A stretch of DNA of 64,000 nucleotides. Source: Winogradskyella thalassocola. GTDB taxonomy: Bacteria > Bacteroidota > Bacteroidia > Flavobacteriales > Flavobacteriaceae. The notes under the pieces are model-generated. The model was not told the DNA's origin. It saw only the letters and a program-made list of their open reading frames with translations, and did not search any database. The translations under genes and the position numbers were made by a program. Within the stretch, counting starts at the first letter, position 1. Each line of letters starts with the position of its first letter. Positions 29,169 through 39,013 of the stretch are shown piece by piece. Location: the NCBI RefSeq assembly GCF_900099995.1, contig NZ_FNCZ01000001.1, forward strand, positions 310,001-374,000. Direction: 5' to 3'.

Positions 29169-29774
29169 TTAATTGAATAATGCTTTAGTTTTTGTTGCAT
29201 TAGAAGTCGCTGATCGACCTAAATCAGATGAGTAATCAACTGACACTAAAGATCCTGTATAGTAACCCGAAAATGAAGCACCGTTAGATACCGTTCCTTC
29301 AAATTCAAACTCGTAAGAAGAACCATCATCTAAAACCGTAAAAGTTCCTGAGTTTATTTCGAATGCATCGTAATCTTCATCAACAGTAGCATCGATGATT
29401 ATCTCAGCATAGCTATAGGCACCCCCTTCAATATTATTTCCAAAAGTATATACTCCTTCTGCTAAATCCTGTGAATTTGATGTAAATAATTCAAAATATA
29501 CTCCAGAAAAAACATCATTAGTAGGCACCGCTTCACCATCTACAATTCGAAGCCCTGAGTCCACTAAAGAAATATCAAAGTTATATATACCATTAGAATA
29601 TTCGCCATAATCCTCGATAACTCCTGATTTTAATTGATATTCCGTATCACCATAAACTAATACACCCGAACCACTAGTAGATCCTCCGTCTCCATCATCA
29701 TCACTTCCACAAGAAAAAGATACTAAGCTAATTGACACTAATAAAATAAGTAATTTTAAATTCTTTATTTTTAT
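29169..29774 (-). CDS. Lipoprotein of unknown function with no normal start codon
   Basis: The lipobox 'LVSFSCGSDDD' is clear. From the GTG at 29738 the protein has 189 residues, but the signal would then lack its basic part. The frame stays open upstream and encodes 'IKIKNLKLLILLVSISL', a perfect signal peptide, with ATA at 29774 where ATG would be expected. I extend the feature to that codon. The mature part is Gly/Ser/Asp/Tyr-rich with beta strands and ends 'TKTKALFN'. It may resemble flavobacterial lipoproteins with a DUF-type beta sandwich, but I do not recognise the family. An ATA start, a mutated start or a weak GTG start are all possible. Confidence 0.6.
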   Translation of the reverse strand: MKIKNLKLLILLVSISLVSFSCGSDDDGDGGSTSGSGVLVYGDTEYQLKSGVIEDYGEYSNGIYNFDISLVDSGLRIVDGEAVPTNDVFSGVYFELFTSNSQDLAEGVYTFGNNIEGGAYSYAEIIIDATVDEDYDAFEINSGTFTVLDDGSSYEFEFEGTVSNGASFSGYYTGSLVSVDYSSDLGRSATSNATKTKALFN

Positions 29775-29889
29775 AAATTTGTTTGGTTAAGCGCTAAATG
29801 TAGTTTAATTTATATTTTTCCAAAAAAAATGTTAAAACTTTTCGATAAAGCGTTTCTATATTTCATTATAATCCACACTACAAAATGCT

Positions 29890-29897
29890 TACTTTTG
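29890..29897 (+). promoter_or_regulatory. metG -7 promoter element (TACTTTTG)
   Basis: Exact TAnnTTTG match, 22 bases before the metG ATG. This leaves a leader of about 15-20 nt. Confidence 0.55.
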
Positions 29898-29919
29898 TAG
29901 CTTCAAAAAAATAAAAACC

Positions 29920-31974
29920 ATGTCGAAAAGATATACTATAACAGCAGCATTACCATATACTAACGGCCCAATTCATATTGGACATTTAGCTGGTGTTTAT
30001 GTGCCTGCAGATATTTATTCTAGATACTTAAGATTAACAGGTAATGACGTTGCTTTTATTTGCGGAAGTGATGAGCACGGTGTGCCGATTACCATCAAAG
30101 CAAAAAAAGAAGGAGTCACTCCACAAGATATTGTGGATAAATATCATGCTATTATCAAACAATCTTTTATTGACTTTGGTATTACTTTCGATAACTACTC
30201 ACGTACTACAGCTAAAATTCATCATGATACGGCTCAAGAATTCTTTAAGACACTTTACGACAAAAAAGAGTTTGTAGAAGAGGTTACTGAACAATTATAT
30301 GACGAAGAAGCGAATCAGTTTTTAGCGGACCGTTTCGTAACAGGAACTTGTCCAAAATGTGGAAATGAGGAAGCTTATGGCGACCAATGTGAAAGTTGTG
30401 GATCGAGTTTAAATGCTACAGATTTAATAAATCCTAAATCGGCAATAACTGGCAATGTACCAACTTTAAAAGAAACCAAACACTGGTTTTTACCTTTAAA
30501 TAAGCATGAAGACTTTTTACGCGAATGGATTTTAAAAGGCCATAAAAAAGATTGGAAACCTAATGTTTACGGTCAAGTAAAATCTTGGATTGACGATGGC
30601 TTACGTCCACGTGCCGTAACCAGAGATTTAGATTGGGGAATTCCGGTACCTGTTGAAGGTGGAGAAGGCAAAGTACTTTACGTTTGGTTTGATGCTCCTA
30701 TTGGTTACATTTCTGCAACCAAAGAATGGGCAGCACGCGAAGGTAAAAACTGGGAAGATTATTGGAAAGACGAAGACACCAAATTGGTACACTTTATAGG
30801 AAAAGATAATATTGTGTTTCACTGTATTATTTTCCCATCCATGTTAAAAGCTGAAGGCTCTTATATTTTACCAGACAACGTACCAGCTAACGAATTTTTA
30901 AATTTAGAAGGTCAGAAATTATCAACCTCTAAAAACTGGGCCGTTTGGTTACCGGATTATTTAATCGATTTCCCAAATCAGCAAGATGTGTTGCGTTACG
31001 CTTTAACGGCAAACGCCCCAGAATCTAAGGATAACGATTTTACGTGGAAAGATTTTCAAGCTAGAAACAATAATGAATTGGTAGCTATCTTCGGAAACTT
31101 TATCAATCGTGTGGTGGTTTTAACGAATAAATATTACGATGGCATTATTCCAACACCATCGGAATATTCTACTATTGACGAAGAAACATTAGCAGCTGTA
31201 AAAGCGTATCCTGCTGTGATTTCGAGTTCTATTGAACGCTACCGTTTTAGAGAAGCGAGTCAAGAGTTGATGAACTTAGCACGATTAGGTAACAAGTACC
31301 TTGCAGACGAAGAACCATGGAAGACAATAAAAACTGATGAAGCACGTACCAAAACCGTAATGTTTGTAGCTTTACAAATTGCATCGGCATTAGCCGTTTT
31401 ATCGGAACCATTTTTGCCTTTTACTTCAAAAAAACTGAAAGGTATTTTAAATTATAATGATGCTTCTTGGGAAGATGTTTCAACAAAAGATATTCTACTT
31501 CCGGCAGAACATAAACTACAAGAAGGAAAAGCTGATTTACTATTTTCTCAAATTGAAGATGCTGAAATTGATAAGCAACTTGAAAAATTAATTGCGAGTA
31601 AAAAAGCAAACGAAGCGGCTAATAAAGTGGTTGAACCTCAAAAAGAAGAAATTACGTTTGAAGATTTCACAAAATTAGATTTGCGTGTCGGTACAATTAT
31701 CGAAGCAGAAAAAATGCCGAAAACTAAAAAACTTTTAGTATTAAAAGTAGACACCGGTATTGATACAAGAACCATTGTTTCTGGTATTGCCGAAAGCTTT
31801 TCTCCAGAAGACGTCATAGGTAAACGTGTTACTGTTTTAGTGAATTTAGCACCAAGAGCCTTACGAGGTGTTGAAAGTCAAGGAATGATTTTAATGACGG
31901 AAGATGAAGGTGGTAATTTGGTTTTTGTGAATCCTGATATTGACGGTGTTAAGAATGGATTGCAGATTAGTTAA
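29920..31974 (+). CDS. metG: Methionyl-tRNA synthetase
   Basis: The 684-residue class I synthetase charges tRNA-Met. '[18 protein letters not shown]' carries the HIGH motif (about 19-22). A zinc knuckle has '[17 protein letters not shown]' (about 144-160), and the KMSKS loop reads '[11 protein letters not shown]' (about 332-342), the usual variant. An anticodon-binding helical domain follows. The C-terminal OB-fold tRNA-binding domain starts near 575 ('[20 protein letters not shown]'). This two-part architecture forms dimers. Stand-alone gene with its own promoter and terminator. Confidence 0.97.
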   Translation: MSKRYTITAALPYTNGPIHIGHLAGVYVPADIYSRYLRLTGNDVAFICGSDEHGVPITIKAKKEGVTPQDIVDKYHAIIKQSFIDFGITFDNYSRTTAKIHHDTAQEFFKTLYDKKEFVEEVTEQLYDEEANQFLADRFVTGTCPKCGNEEAYGDQCESCGSSLNATDLINPKSAITGNVPTLKETKHWFLPLNKHEDFLREWILKGHKKDWKPNVYGQVKSWIDDGLRPRAVTRDLDWGIPVPVEGGEGKVLYVWFDAPIGYISATKEWAAREGKNWEDYWKDEDTKLVHFIGKDNIVFHCIIFPSMLKAEGSYILPDNVPANEFLNLEGQKLSTSKNWAVWLPDYLIDFPNQQDVLRYALTANAPESKDNDFTWKDFQARNNNELVAIFGNFINRVVVLTNKYYDGIIPTPSEYSTIDEETLAAVKAYPAVISSSIERYRFREASQELMNLARLGNKYLADEEPWKTIKTDEARTKTVMFVALQIASALAVLSEPFLPFTSKKLKGILNYNDASWEDVSTKDILLPAEHKLQEGKADLLFSQIEDAEIDKQLEKLIASKKANEAANKVVEPQKEEITFEDFTKLDLRVGTIIEAEKMPKTKKLLVLKVDTGIDTRTIVSGIAESFSPEDVIGKRVTVLVNLAPRALRGVESQGMILMTEDEGGNLVFVNPDIDGVKNGLQIS

Positions 31975-31977
31975 GCC

Positions 31978-32037
31978 CTCCATCTTTTTATTTTAGATTA
32001 TAAAAGATGGAGCCTCATACAGGTTCCATCTTTTTTT
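31978..32037 (+). terminator. metG terminator with a competing upstream hairpin
   Basis: The terminator hairpin pairs 32005-32015 with 32021-32031 (11 bp, one G-U), followed by T residues to 32037. A second hairpin can pair 31978-31990 with 32001-32012 (CTCCATC and GATGGAG cores) and would use up the terminator's 5' arm. The two structures exclude each other. Confidence 0.8.
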
Positions 32038-32122
32038 GCTAATGCATCAATAATTTTTTCTTTTCAAGCAAGCCACGCATTACCCTTTAAGTAATTTTGA
32101 ATTCAAACATTACTTAAAGACA

Positions 32123-32593
32123 ATGAAAAAAATAGCAATACTATGTTTAACCCTTTGCTTTTTAGCATGTGGGTCTTCAAAAACCGTTCGTCAATCAAAA
32201 AAAACGATTAAAGGAGATTGGACCTTAACGTCCATAAAATCTTCAGCAATTGGAGATTTAAAAATCACACTACTTAATGATGCCGAAAAAGCTTGCTTCG
32301 ATAATAGTATATGGCAATTCATACCTAATAACAATACAGGAACTTATACTCTATCCGGATTAAATTGCACTTCCGATAAACGGTTTTTCGTATTCACCAT
32401 AGATGAAGTTAATGAGGACACGGGATTATATAATTTTCTATTAAAACCCACCAACGAAAAAGGCAAATCGGAAACTAATGCAGGATTCAGACTCGAACTC
32501 ACGTCTTTATCTGAAACCACTATGCAGTGGCAACAAATAGTGACCTTAGATGGAAAGCCCATCACCATTACAATGAACTTTACTAAACTATAA
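32123..32593 (+). CDS. Lipocalin-like lipoprotein
   Basis: 156 residues with a lipobox 'LCFLACGSS' (Cys 16). The mature part is a small lipocalin-like barrel: 'IKGDWTLTSIKSS' opens the first strand (the G-x-W pattern), and it ends 'GKPITITMNFTKL'. Such proteins sit in the outer membrane facing the periplasm. The gene is 5 bases before the OmpA-family gene. This lipocalin-OmpA pair recurs in flavobacteria, which supports a shared envelope role, but no ligand is known. Confidence 0.85.
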   Translation: MKKIAILCLTLCFLACGSSKTVRQSKKTIKGDWTLTSIKSSAIGDLKITLLNDAEKACFDNSIWQFIPNNNTGTYTLSGLNCTSDKRFFVFTIDEVNEDTGLYNFLLKPTNEKGKSETNAGFRLELTSLSETTMQWQQIVTLDGKPITITMNFTKL

Positions 32594-32598
32594 ATATT

Positions 32599-33306
32599 AT
32601 GAAATTATTCAATTATAAATTAACATTAGCCATAACCTTATCATTACTTTTAGTACTAATGACCAGTTGTAAGGCTGTAGACAATGCAAACAATAAACAA
32701 AAAGGTGGTGTCATCGGAGCCGCTGGAGGAGCCTTATTAGGTGCCATTATTGGAAATAATGTTGGTGATGGTAATAACAGTGAATTAGGAGCTGTTATTG
32801 GTGGAGTTGTTGGCGGCGGAGCCGGAGTGCTTATTGGAAACAAAATGGACAAACAAGCCCAAGACATTGAAAATGAAATTCCTGGAGCAACGGTAGAACG
32901 TGTAGATGACGGTATTGTACTTACTTTTGATGAACAAAGTGGGGTATATTTTGATACTGAAAAGTATAACATCAATGCAAAATCCCAAGAAACACTAAAT
33001 AAATTAGCAAGTGTATTTACAGAATACCCGGACACAAACATACTAGTCGTTGGCCATACGGATAGTTCTGGTAATGACGCTTACAATATGACGTTGTCTA
33101 AAAACAGAGCTGAAGCTGTAACTAATTACTTAACCGGAAAAGGTTTAGGTTACGGACGATTTACAACCCATTGGTTTGGTGAAGAACAACCGATGTACGA
33201 TAATACAACAGCAGAAGGACGTTCTAAGAACAGACGTGTAAATATTGCTATTGTGCCGAACGAAACAATGGTTAATGATGCGAAAAAAGAAGCCGGATCT
33301 AATTAA
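32599..33306 (+). CDS. OmpA-family peptidoglycan-binding lipoprotein with glycine zipper
   Basis: 235 residues: a lipoprotein signal ('LLLVLMTSCKA', Cys 24), a glycine-zipper segment (about 36-82, with 'GGVIGAAGGALLGAIIGNN' and 'GAVIGGVVGGGAGVLIGN'), and a C-terminal OmpA domain (about 110-225). The OmpA domain has the peptidoglycan-binding 'LVVGHTDSSGNDAYNMTLSKNRAEAV' split over its core and 'EGRSKNRRVNIAI'. It probably ties the outer membrane to murein, and the zipper may insert in the membrane or oligomerise. Cotranscribed with the lipocalin-like gene. Confidence 0.92.
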   Translation: MKLFNYKLTLAITLSLLLVLMTSCKAVDNANNKQKGGVIGAAGGALLGAIIGNNVGDGNNSELGAVIGGVVGGGAGVLIGNKMDKQAQDIENEIPGATVERVDDGIVLTFDEQSGVYFDTEKYNINAKSQETLNKLASVFTEYPDTNILVVGHTDSSGNDAYNMTLSKNRAEAVTNYLTGKGLGYGRFTTHWFGEEQPMYDNTTAEGRSKNRRVNIAIVPNETMVNDAKKEAGSN

Positions 33307-33357
33307 TAACTTTTGCTAAAACTATTCGGCAATTACAACAGAGTTAAATATATTACA

Positions 33358-33391
33358 GACCTTATAATTTTAAATTTATAAGGTCTTTTTT
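33358..33391 (+). terminator. Terminator or attenuator abutting the tex start codon
   Basis: A 10-bp perfect stem (33358-33367 and 33376-33385, 8-nt loop) is followed by a T run that reaches 33390, and the tex ATG starts at 33392. It can end the lipocalin-OmpA transcript. Any tex mRNA starting upstream must carry this hairpin in its leader. Confidence 0.8.
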
Positions 33392-35512
33392 ATGATGATT
33401 AAATATATAGTTCAACACACGCAATTAGCCGAAAAAAATATAAAAAGTACCGTTCAATTACTGAATGAAGATTGTACCATTCCATTCATTTCCCGATACA
33501 GAAAAGAAGCTACAGGAAATTTAGATGAAGTTCAAATTGCTGATATCGTCAAATACAAAGAGTTATTTGAAGCTTTAGAAAAACGAAAAATTGCCATTTT
33601 AAAAGCTTTAGAAGAACAAGACGTTTTAACCGAAGACTTAAAACAAAAGATTGTAAATACTCAAGACCTAATAACACTCGAAGATCTTTATTTACCCTTT
33701 AAGAAAAAACGAAAAACAAAAGCTGAAACCGCTCGTAAAAATGGTTTAGAGCCTTTGGCTAAAATCATCATGAGTCAAAAGGCAAATGACATCGAATCTA
33801 TTGCATTTAAATATGTAAAAGGCGACCTTTCATCTGTTGAAGATGCTTTAGAAGGAGCCAGACATATCATTGCAGAATGGATTAATGAACGCACTGATAT
33901 TAGGAATAGTTTACGGAACGAATTAGAACGACATGCTCAAATTACTACCAAAGTAATTAAGTCTAAATCTGCAGACGAAAAAGCGCAAAAATTCCGAGAC
34001 TACTTTGATTGGTCTGAATCCCTATCACGAATTCCTTCACATAGATTATTAGCCATTTTAAGAGCAGAAAGCGAAGGCTTTATCCGTGTGAAAATTGAAG
34101 TTGATGCTGTTAGAGTTTTAGAACGTATTGATAATAGAATCATACAAAGCCAAAATGCTTGCGCAGATCAAATAGAATTGGCCATTTCAGATGCCTATAA
34201 ACGTTTATTGTTTCCATCATTAAGTAATGAAGCCCTTCAAAAGGCAAAGGAAAAAGCCGATGAATCCGCGATTACTGTTTTTGCTAAAAATTTAAAGCAA
34301 TTATTATTAGGCTCACCTATTGGTGAAAAACGGGTTTTAGCCATCGACCCTGGTTTTAGAAGTGGTTGTAAAGTCGTTTGCTTAGATGCACAAGGTGCTT
34401 TAAAACACAATGAAAACATCTATCCACATGCCCCAAAAAATGATAGTATTGGTGCCATAAAAAAGATTTCTTCTTTAGTCGAAGCTTATAAAATTGAAGC
34501 GATTGCGATTGGAAACGGAACAGCATCAAGAGAAACCGAAGCTTTAATTCGAAAAATTCAATTTAAAAACGATATCCAAGTGTTTGTCGTTAGTGAAGCT
34601 GGTGCGAGTATTTATTCGGCATCAAAAATTGCTCGAGACGAATTTCCAAATTATGATGTTACAGTTCGTGGTTCGGTTTCTATTGGAAGACGTTTGCAAG
34701 ATCCCTTAGCCGAATTGGTAAAAATTGATGCTAAATCTATTGGAGTTGGGCAATACCAGCACGATGTGGACCAAACAAAGCTTCAAAAACAACTCGATGT
34801 TGTGGTTGAAAATTGTGTGAATGCCGTTGGTGTTAACATTAACACCGCAAGCATACCACTACTAAGTTCGGTCTCAGGAATTGGACCAAAACTAGCAGAA
34901 AATATTTTTAATTACCGAAACGAAAACGGAGCCTTTACATCGAGAAACGATATTAAAAAAGTGCCACGTTTAGGAGGAAAAGCATACGAACAAGCTGCTG
35001 GTTTCTTAAGGATTCGCGATGCCAAAAATCCATTAGACAATTCTTCTGTGCATCCTGAAACTTATAAAATAGTAGAGAAAATGGCTAAAGACGAAGGGGT
35101 TTCGCTTCAAGACTTAATTGGAAACAAAACCATTCTTCAAAAAATAGACTTAAAAAAGTATTATACAGAAACGGTTGGTTTACCTACGCTTCAGGATATT
35201 ATTAAAGAATTAGAAAAACCTGGATTAGATATTAGAGAAACAGCCAAAGTGTTTACATTCAACCAAAATATAAAAACCATCACCGATTTACACGAAGGGC
35301 AATTATTGCCTGGCATTGTTAATAATATCACCAATTTTGGTTGTTTTGTAGATGTGGGGATTAAAGAAAGTGGACTGATTCATGTGTCAAATTTATCGGA
35401 TAGTTTTGTAAAGGACGTTAACGAACATGTGCATTTACATCAGCAAATTATCGTCAAGGTTTTAGAGGTTGATGTGGCAAGAAAACGGATTCAGCTTAAA
35501 TTGCATAAATAG
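33392..35512 (+). CDS. tex: Tex-family transcription accessory protein
   Basis: 706 residues with the Tex order. N-terminal helices contain 'STVQLLNEDCTIPFISRYRKEATGNLDE', a conserved opening that runs across residues 18-45 in parts. The YqgF/RuvC-like domain follows (about 320-450, 'RVLAIDPGFRSGCKVVCLD'). Two helix-hairpin-helix motifs ('SSVSGIGPKLAENIFNYR', 'VPRLGGKAYEQAAGFLRI') and a C-terminal S1 RNA-binding domain (about 635-705, 'GIVNNITNFGCFVDVG') complete it. Tex binds RNA polymerase and nucleic acids and affects transcript release. The start is ATG 33392 or the adjacent ATG 33395. The gene's leader, if any, must include the terminator just upstream. Confidence 0.95.
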   Translation: MMIKYIVQHTQLAEKNIKSTVQLLNEDCTIPFISRYRKEATGNLDEVQIADIVKYKELFEALEKRKIAILKALEEQDVLTEDLKQKIVNTQDLITLEDLYLPFKKKRKTKAETARKNGLEPLAKIIMSQKANDIESIAFKYVKGDLSSVEDALEGARHIIAEWINERTDIRNSLRNELERHAQITTKVIKSKSADEKAQKFRDYFDWSESLSRIPSHRLLAILRAESEGFIRVKIEVDAVRVLERIDNRIIQSQNACADQIELAISDAYKRLLFPSLSNEALQKAKEKADESAITVFAKNLKQLLLGSPIGEKRVLAIDPGFRSGCKVVCLDAQGALKHNENIYPHAPKNDSIGAIKKISSLVEAYKIEAIAIGNGTASRETEALIRKIQFKNDIQVFVVSEAGASIYSASKIARDEFPNYDVTVRGSVSIGRRLQDPLAELVKIDAKSIGVGQYQHDVDQTKLQKQLDVVVENCVNAVGVNINTASIPLLSSVSGIGPKLAENIFNYRNENGAFTSRNDIKKVPRLGGKAYEQAAGFLRIRDAKNPLDNSSVHPETYKIVEKMAKDEGVSLQDLIGNKTILQKIDLKKYYTETVGLPTLQDIIKELEKPGLDIRETAKVFTFNQNIKTITDLHEGQLLPGIVNNITNFGCFVDVGIKESGLIHVSNLSDSFVKDVNEHVHLHQQIIVKVLEVDVARKRIQLKLHK

Positions 35513-35617
35513 ATATCTTTAACAACTAGAAAAATCTGATTAAAATTTAGTACTTTACCGTGGATTAATAATCTTTTCTTGGCCTAATTTTTGTCCCATT
35601 TTTTTAAACCAACACTT

Positions 35618-38011
35618 ATGAAAAAACACGCTACTCCATATTCTTGTCATTTTGTTTTTATTCTTTTGTTATTCAGCTTTGTTTCTATTAACGCCCAAGA
35701 AGATTCTCAAATTTTAGACAGTTACGAGGAGTATACTGAAGCTGCTCGCGAAGTGGTTTACTTACATCTCAATAAATCTAACTACATTAAAGGAGAAGAC
35801 ATCGCTTTCACAGCTTATGTCCTAGACAAAAAAGATAAAAAACCATCTCTTCTTACTACAAATCTATATGTAAGTATTGCGGATAAAGATGACACTATAC
35901 TAAAACAAAAATTAATAAAAGTCGTCGATGGAGTGGCATCAAATACGTTTGAAATCGACTCCCTTTTTAAGTCTGGCCACTATAAAATAAAAGCATACAC
36001 CAATTGGATGCTTAATTTTAATGAGAAAAATTATTTTTCAGAATCCATTAGAGTTATCGATGCGGATACCGAAGACTATGCTGATGAAAAAAGAATAGAT
36101 AATAAAATTGACGCACAATTTTTACCAGAAAGTGGCCACTTATTAAATGGGGTTGTTAATGTGGTTGGTGTGGTTATTAAGGATCAACTTGGTTTTGGTA
36201 TTCCTTTTGCAAAAGGTGAGGTCGTAGATAAAAACAACGAACTACTAACCTCTTTTGAAACGAATCAATTTGGTATTGGAAAATTTCAGTTATTGCCAGA
36301 ACTTGGCAACCAATACAAAGTAAATGTAAAAAACACTAATAAAGATTTTACGTTTAACATCAATCAAAACATAGAAAAAGAAGGTATTATCATAGCACTA
36401 AAAAGTTTAAATTCTAAACTCTTTGTCTCATTAATAACAAATAAAAAAACATTAGAAACTGTTAAAAACAAAAGGCATACCTTAATGATTCATAACGGAG
36501 ATCAATTCGATATTATGGACATTTACTTTACAGATTCTACAGAAATAACAAAAGCTATTGAGTATGGCAATACGGCTTCTGGCATCAATACATTAACGCT
36601 TTTTAATGACAGTGACCAACCCATTGCAGAACGTTTATTCTTCAACTATGAAGGTCTCTCTATTTTAAAAACAGATACTATAACTCTGAATAAAACAAAA
36701 GATTCCGTAACTCTAAATCTTAATTTTAAAGGTATAAATGCGGATACTTTTAATTCCTTAAGCATCTCAGTTTTACCAGAAGAAACCAAATCTTACACTA
36801 GTCATAACAATATTATGTCTTATGTGTTTTTAGAACCTTATGTTAATGGAACTATTGAGCAATCTAAATACTATTTTACAGATATCGATGCCAAAAAGAA
36901 ATATGAATTAGACAATCTACTCATAACACAAGGTTGGAGTAGTTATAATTGGTATCACATTTTTAATACAGAACCAGAAACACCATACGCTTTTGAACAG
37001 GGCATTACTATAAAAGCCAACCTTACGGCTAAGGATAAAAATAACGGTAAAGAAATAAATTTTTTAATGCACGCTATAGGTAATGACGCACCAAGAGTCT
37101 TCAATGTTAATGATACGCATAATAGTTTTTTAATTGAAAACACCTTTCCTGAAGAGGCGACTACAATTAAGATTTCAAAAATGACTGAAACTAACGGCTT
37201 ATTGCCTGCCACATTGTATTTGCAGTTTTTCCCGAATATAATACCTCCTTTAAACGATAAAAATTCATTGCTAACACCCAAACCTGATTATAAATTATTA
37301 GAAAGCCTTAGTCGCTATCGCAGTAATTTTATGTTTAACAATGCTAACAACGTACAAAAACTAGATGAAGTCACTATAAAATCTAACGTTAACAATAATA
37401 AACAGCGATTAGAAAAATTGAACAACAGCGTAGGAGGAAACATTACTGTTTTTGATGAACAAGACAAAAAAACATTTACCACTTTAACTAACTTTTTAAT
37501 ATCTAAAGGCTTATTTGTGGATGACTCAACAAGCGGACTAGACGTCCGTTCTACTTACAGCCCAGATACACCAATGTTAATTTATTTAGACGATATGCTT
37601 TTATATGATACAAGTATTTTAAACCGATATAGTATAGAGAACATTGACTATATAGAAATTAATAAAACAGGAATTGGACAAGGATTAAGAGGCGAAAGCG
37701 GTGTTATTAAAATTTATTTGAATGAGATTAGCACCACAACCAATTACGACAAAAGCACCATGAAGGAGTTTAAACTTCCTTTAGCATTTAGTCCAGAAAA
37801 AAAATACTACGTCCCTAAATATAGAAATACAGGTGATTCATTTTACAAATCGTATGGTGTCGTAGATTGGAAACCGCAATTAAAGATTGATAAAAATGGT
37901 AATGCAAGTTTAAAATTTGAAAGACCTAGACTACCAATTACATTATTCATTGAAGGTATAATTAATGACGGCTCTTTTATTTTTGAAGAAAAAACAGTCC
38001 CAATGAATTAG
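35618..38011 (+). CDS. Exported MG2-type protein with a TonB-plug-like C-terminal domain
   Basis: ATG 35618 gives 797 residues with a signal peptide ('FVFILLLFSFVSINAQ'). The N half contains a macroglobulin MG2-like domain ('REVVYLHLNKSNYIKGEDIAFTAYV' over about 46-70, then 'LFKSGHYKIKAYTNWM') and further beta domains. Near 600-715 a plug-like domain appears ('LDEVTIKS', 'TFTTLTNFLISKGLFVD', 'YLDDMLLYDTSILNRY', 'GLRGESGVIKIYL'), like that of TonB receptors but without a barrel. This family is common in Flavobacteriia. It probably works at the outer membrane, perhaps with a SusC-like barrel, but no function is known. Confidence 0.8.
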   Translation: MKKHATPYSCHFVFILLLFSFVSINAQEDSQILDSYEEYTEAAREVVYLHLNKSNYIKGEDIAFTAYVLDKKDKKPSLLTTNLYVSIADKDDTILKQKLIKVVDGVASNTFEIDSLFKSGHYKIKAYTNWMLNFNEKNYFSESIRVIDADTEDYADEKRIDNKIDAQFLPESGHLLNGVVNVVGVVIKDQLGFGIPFAKGEVVDKNNELLTSFETNQFGIGKFQLLPELGNQYKVNVKNTNKDFTFNINQNIEKEGIIIALKSLNSKLFVSLITNKKTLETVKNKRHTLMIHNGDQFDIMDIYFTDSTEITKAIEYGNTASGINTLTLFNDSDQPIAERLFFNYEGLSILKTDTITLNKTKDSVTLNLNFKGINADTFNSLSISVLPEETKSYTSHNNIMSYVFLEPYVNGTIEQSKYYFTDIDAKKKYELDNLLITQGWSSYNWYHIFNTEPETPYAFEQGITIKANLTAKDKNNGKEINFLMHAIGNDAPRVFNVNDTHNSFLIENTFPEEATTIKISKMTETNGLLPATLYLQFFPNIIPPLNDKNSLLTPKPDYKLLESLSRYRSNFMFNNANNVQKLDEVTIKSNVNNNKQRLEKLNNSVGGNITVFDEQDKKTFTTLTNFLISKGLFVDDSTSGLDVRSTYSPDTPMLIYLDDMLLYDTSILNRYSIENIDYIEINKTGIGQGLRGESGVIKIYLNEISTTTNYDKSTMKEFKLPLAFSPEKKYYVPKYRNTGDSFYKSYGVVDWKPQLKIDKNGNASLKFERPRLPITLFIEGIINDGSFIFEEKTVPMN

Positions 38012-38036
38012 GAAGCTTAATCTCCTTATAATAGTA

Positions 38037-38939
38037 ATGTTAAAAATAGCGTTTCACCCAATCTACAGGCATTTATTACCAGAAGGCCATCGTTTTCCTA
38101 TGGAAAAATATGAATTGTTACCACAACAATTACTCCATGAAGGCACCTGTAGTGACACTAATTTTTTTGAACCAGAACGACCTAATGACAAGCATATTGT
38201 TGCTGTTCATGATCCTGAGTATTATTATGATCTAATCAACATTACACTAAATCAACGCGCTGCTCGAAAAATAGGATTTCCGTTGAGTAGGACTTTAGTA
38301 GAACGTGAAATACTCATTACAGATGGCACTATAAAAGCTAGTACGTATGCATTACAACATGGCATTGCTATGAATATTGCAGGAGGCACACATCATGCGT
38401 TTACGAATCGTGGGGAAGCGTTTTGCATGTTGAACGACCAAGCTATTGGAGCGCGATATCTTCAACATAAAGGACTCGTAAAAAAGATCTTAATTGTAGA
38501 CCTAGACGTGCATCAAGGCAATGGCACAGCAGAAATTTTTCAGAATGATTCTTCTGTATTTACCTTTTCAATGCACGGCAAAAGCAATTATCCATTTAAA
38601 AAAGAACAAAGTGATTTAGATATCGCTTTAGCGAATGATACTGATGATTCTGCTTATTTAAAATTATTAGAAACCACGCTAGCAAAGCTCATCGCAGAAC
38701 AACAACCAGATTTTATATATTATTTATGCGGAGTTGATGTTATTGCTTCTGATAAATTAGGAAAACTAGGACTAACTGTTGAAGGCTGCAAAGCTAGAGA
38801 CCGTTTTGTTTTGGAACAATGTAAATTAAATGAAATTCCTGTAATGTGCAGTATGGGCGGCGGTTATTCTCCCTATATTAATACAATAGTAAATGCCCAT
38901 GCTAATACGTTTCGATTAGCACAAGAACTTTACTTCTAA
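38037..38939 (+). CDS. Histone-deacetylase-family hydrolase
   Basis: 300 residues of the arginase/deacetylase fold. The active-site blocks are complete: 'NIAGGTHHAF' (His-His pair near 121-122), 'LIVDLDVHQGNGTAEIF' (zinc ligands Asp and His near 158-160), 'YYLCGVDVIASDKLGKLGL' (zinc Asp) and 'CSMGGGYSP'. Bacterial members act on acetylated polyamines, acetoin-pathway proteins or other N-acyl amides; the substrate is open. The gene follows the MG2 protein by 25 bases and may be cotranscribed. Confidence 0.93.
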   Translation: MLKIAFHPIYRHLLPEGHRFPMEKYELLPQQLLHEGTCSDTNFFEPERPNDKHIVAVHDPEYYYDLINITLNQRAARKIGFPLSRTLVEREILITDGTIKASTYALQHGIAMNIAGGTHHAFTNRGEAFCMLNDQAIGARYLQHKGLVKKILIVDLDVHQGNGTAEIFQNDSSVFTFSMHGKSNYPFKKEQSDLDIALANDTDDSAYLKLLETTLAKLIAEQQPDFIYYLCGVDVIASDKLGKLGLTVEGCKARDRFVLEQCKLNEIPVMCSMGGGYSPYINTIVNAHANTFRLAQELYF

Positions 38940-38988
38940 ACCAAAAAGCAATTTCTCACAATTATTTTACCAACGTATTTACAATCCC

Positions 38989-38996
38989 TATCTTTG
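38989..38996 (+). promoter_or_regulatory. Ferritin gene -7 promoter element (TATCTTTG)
   Basis: Exact TAnnTTTG match, 17 bases before the ferritin ATG. This implies a very short leader. Confidence 0.55.
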
Positions 38997-39013
38997 TTTA
39001 AAACACCACAACT

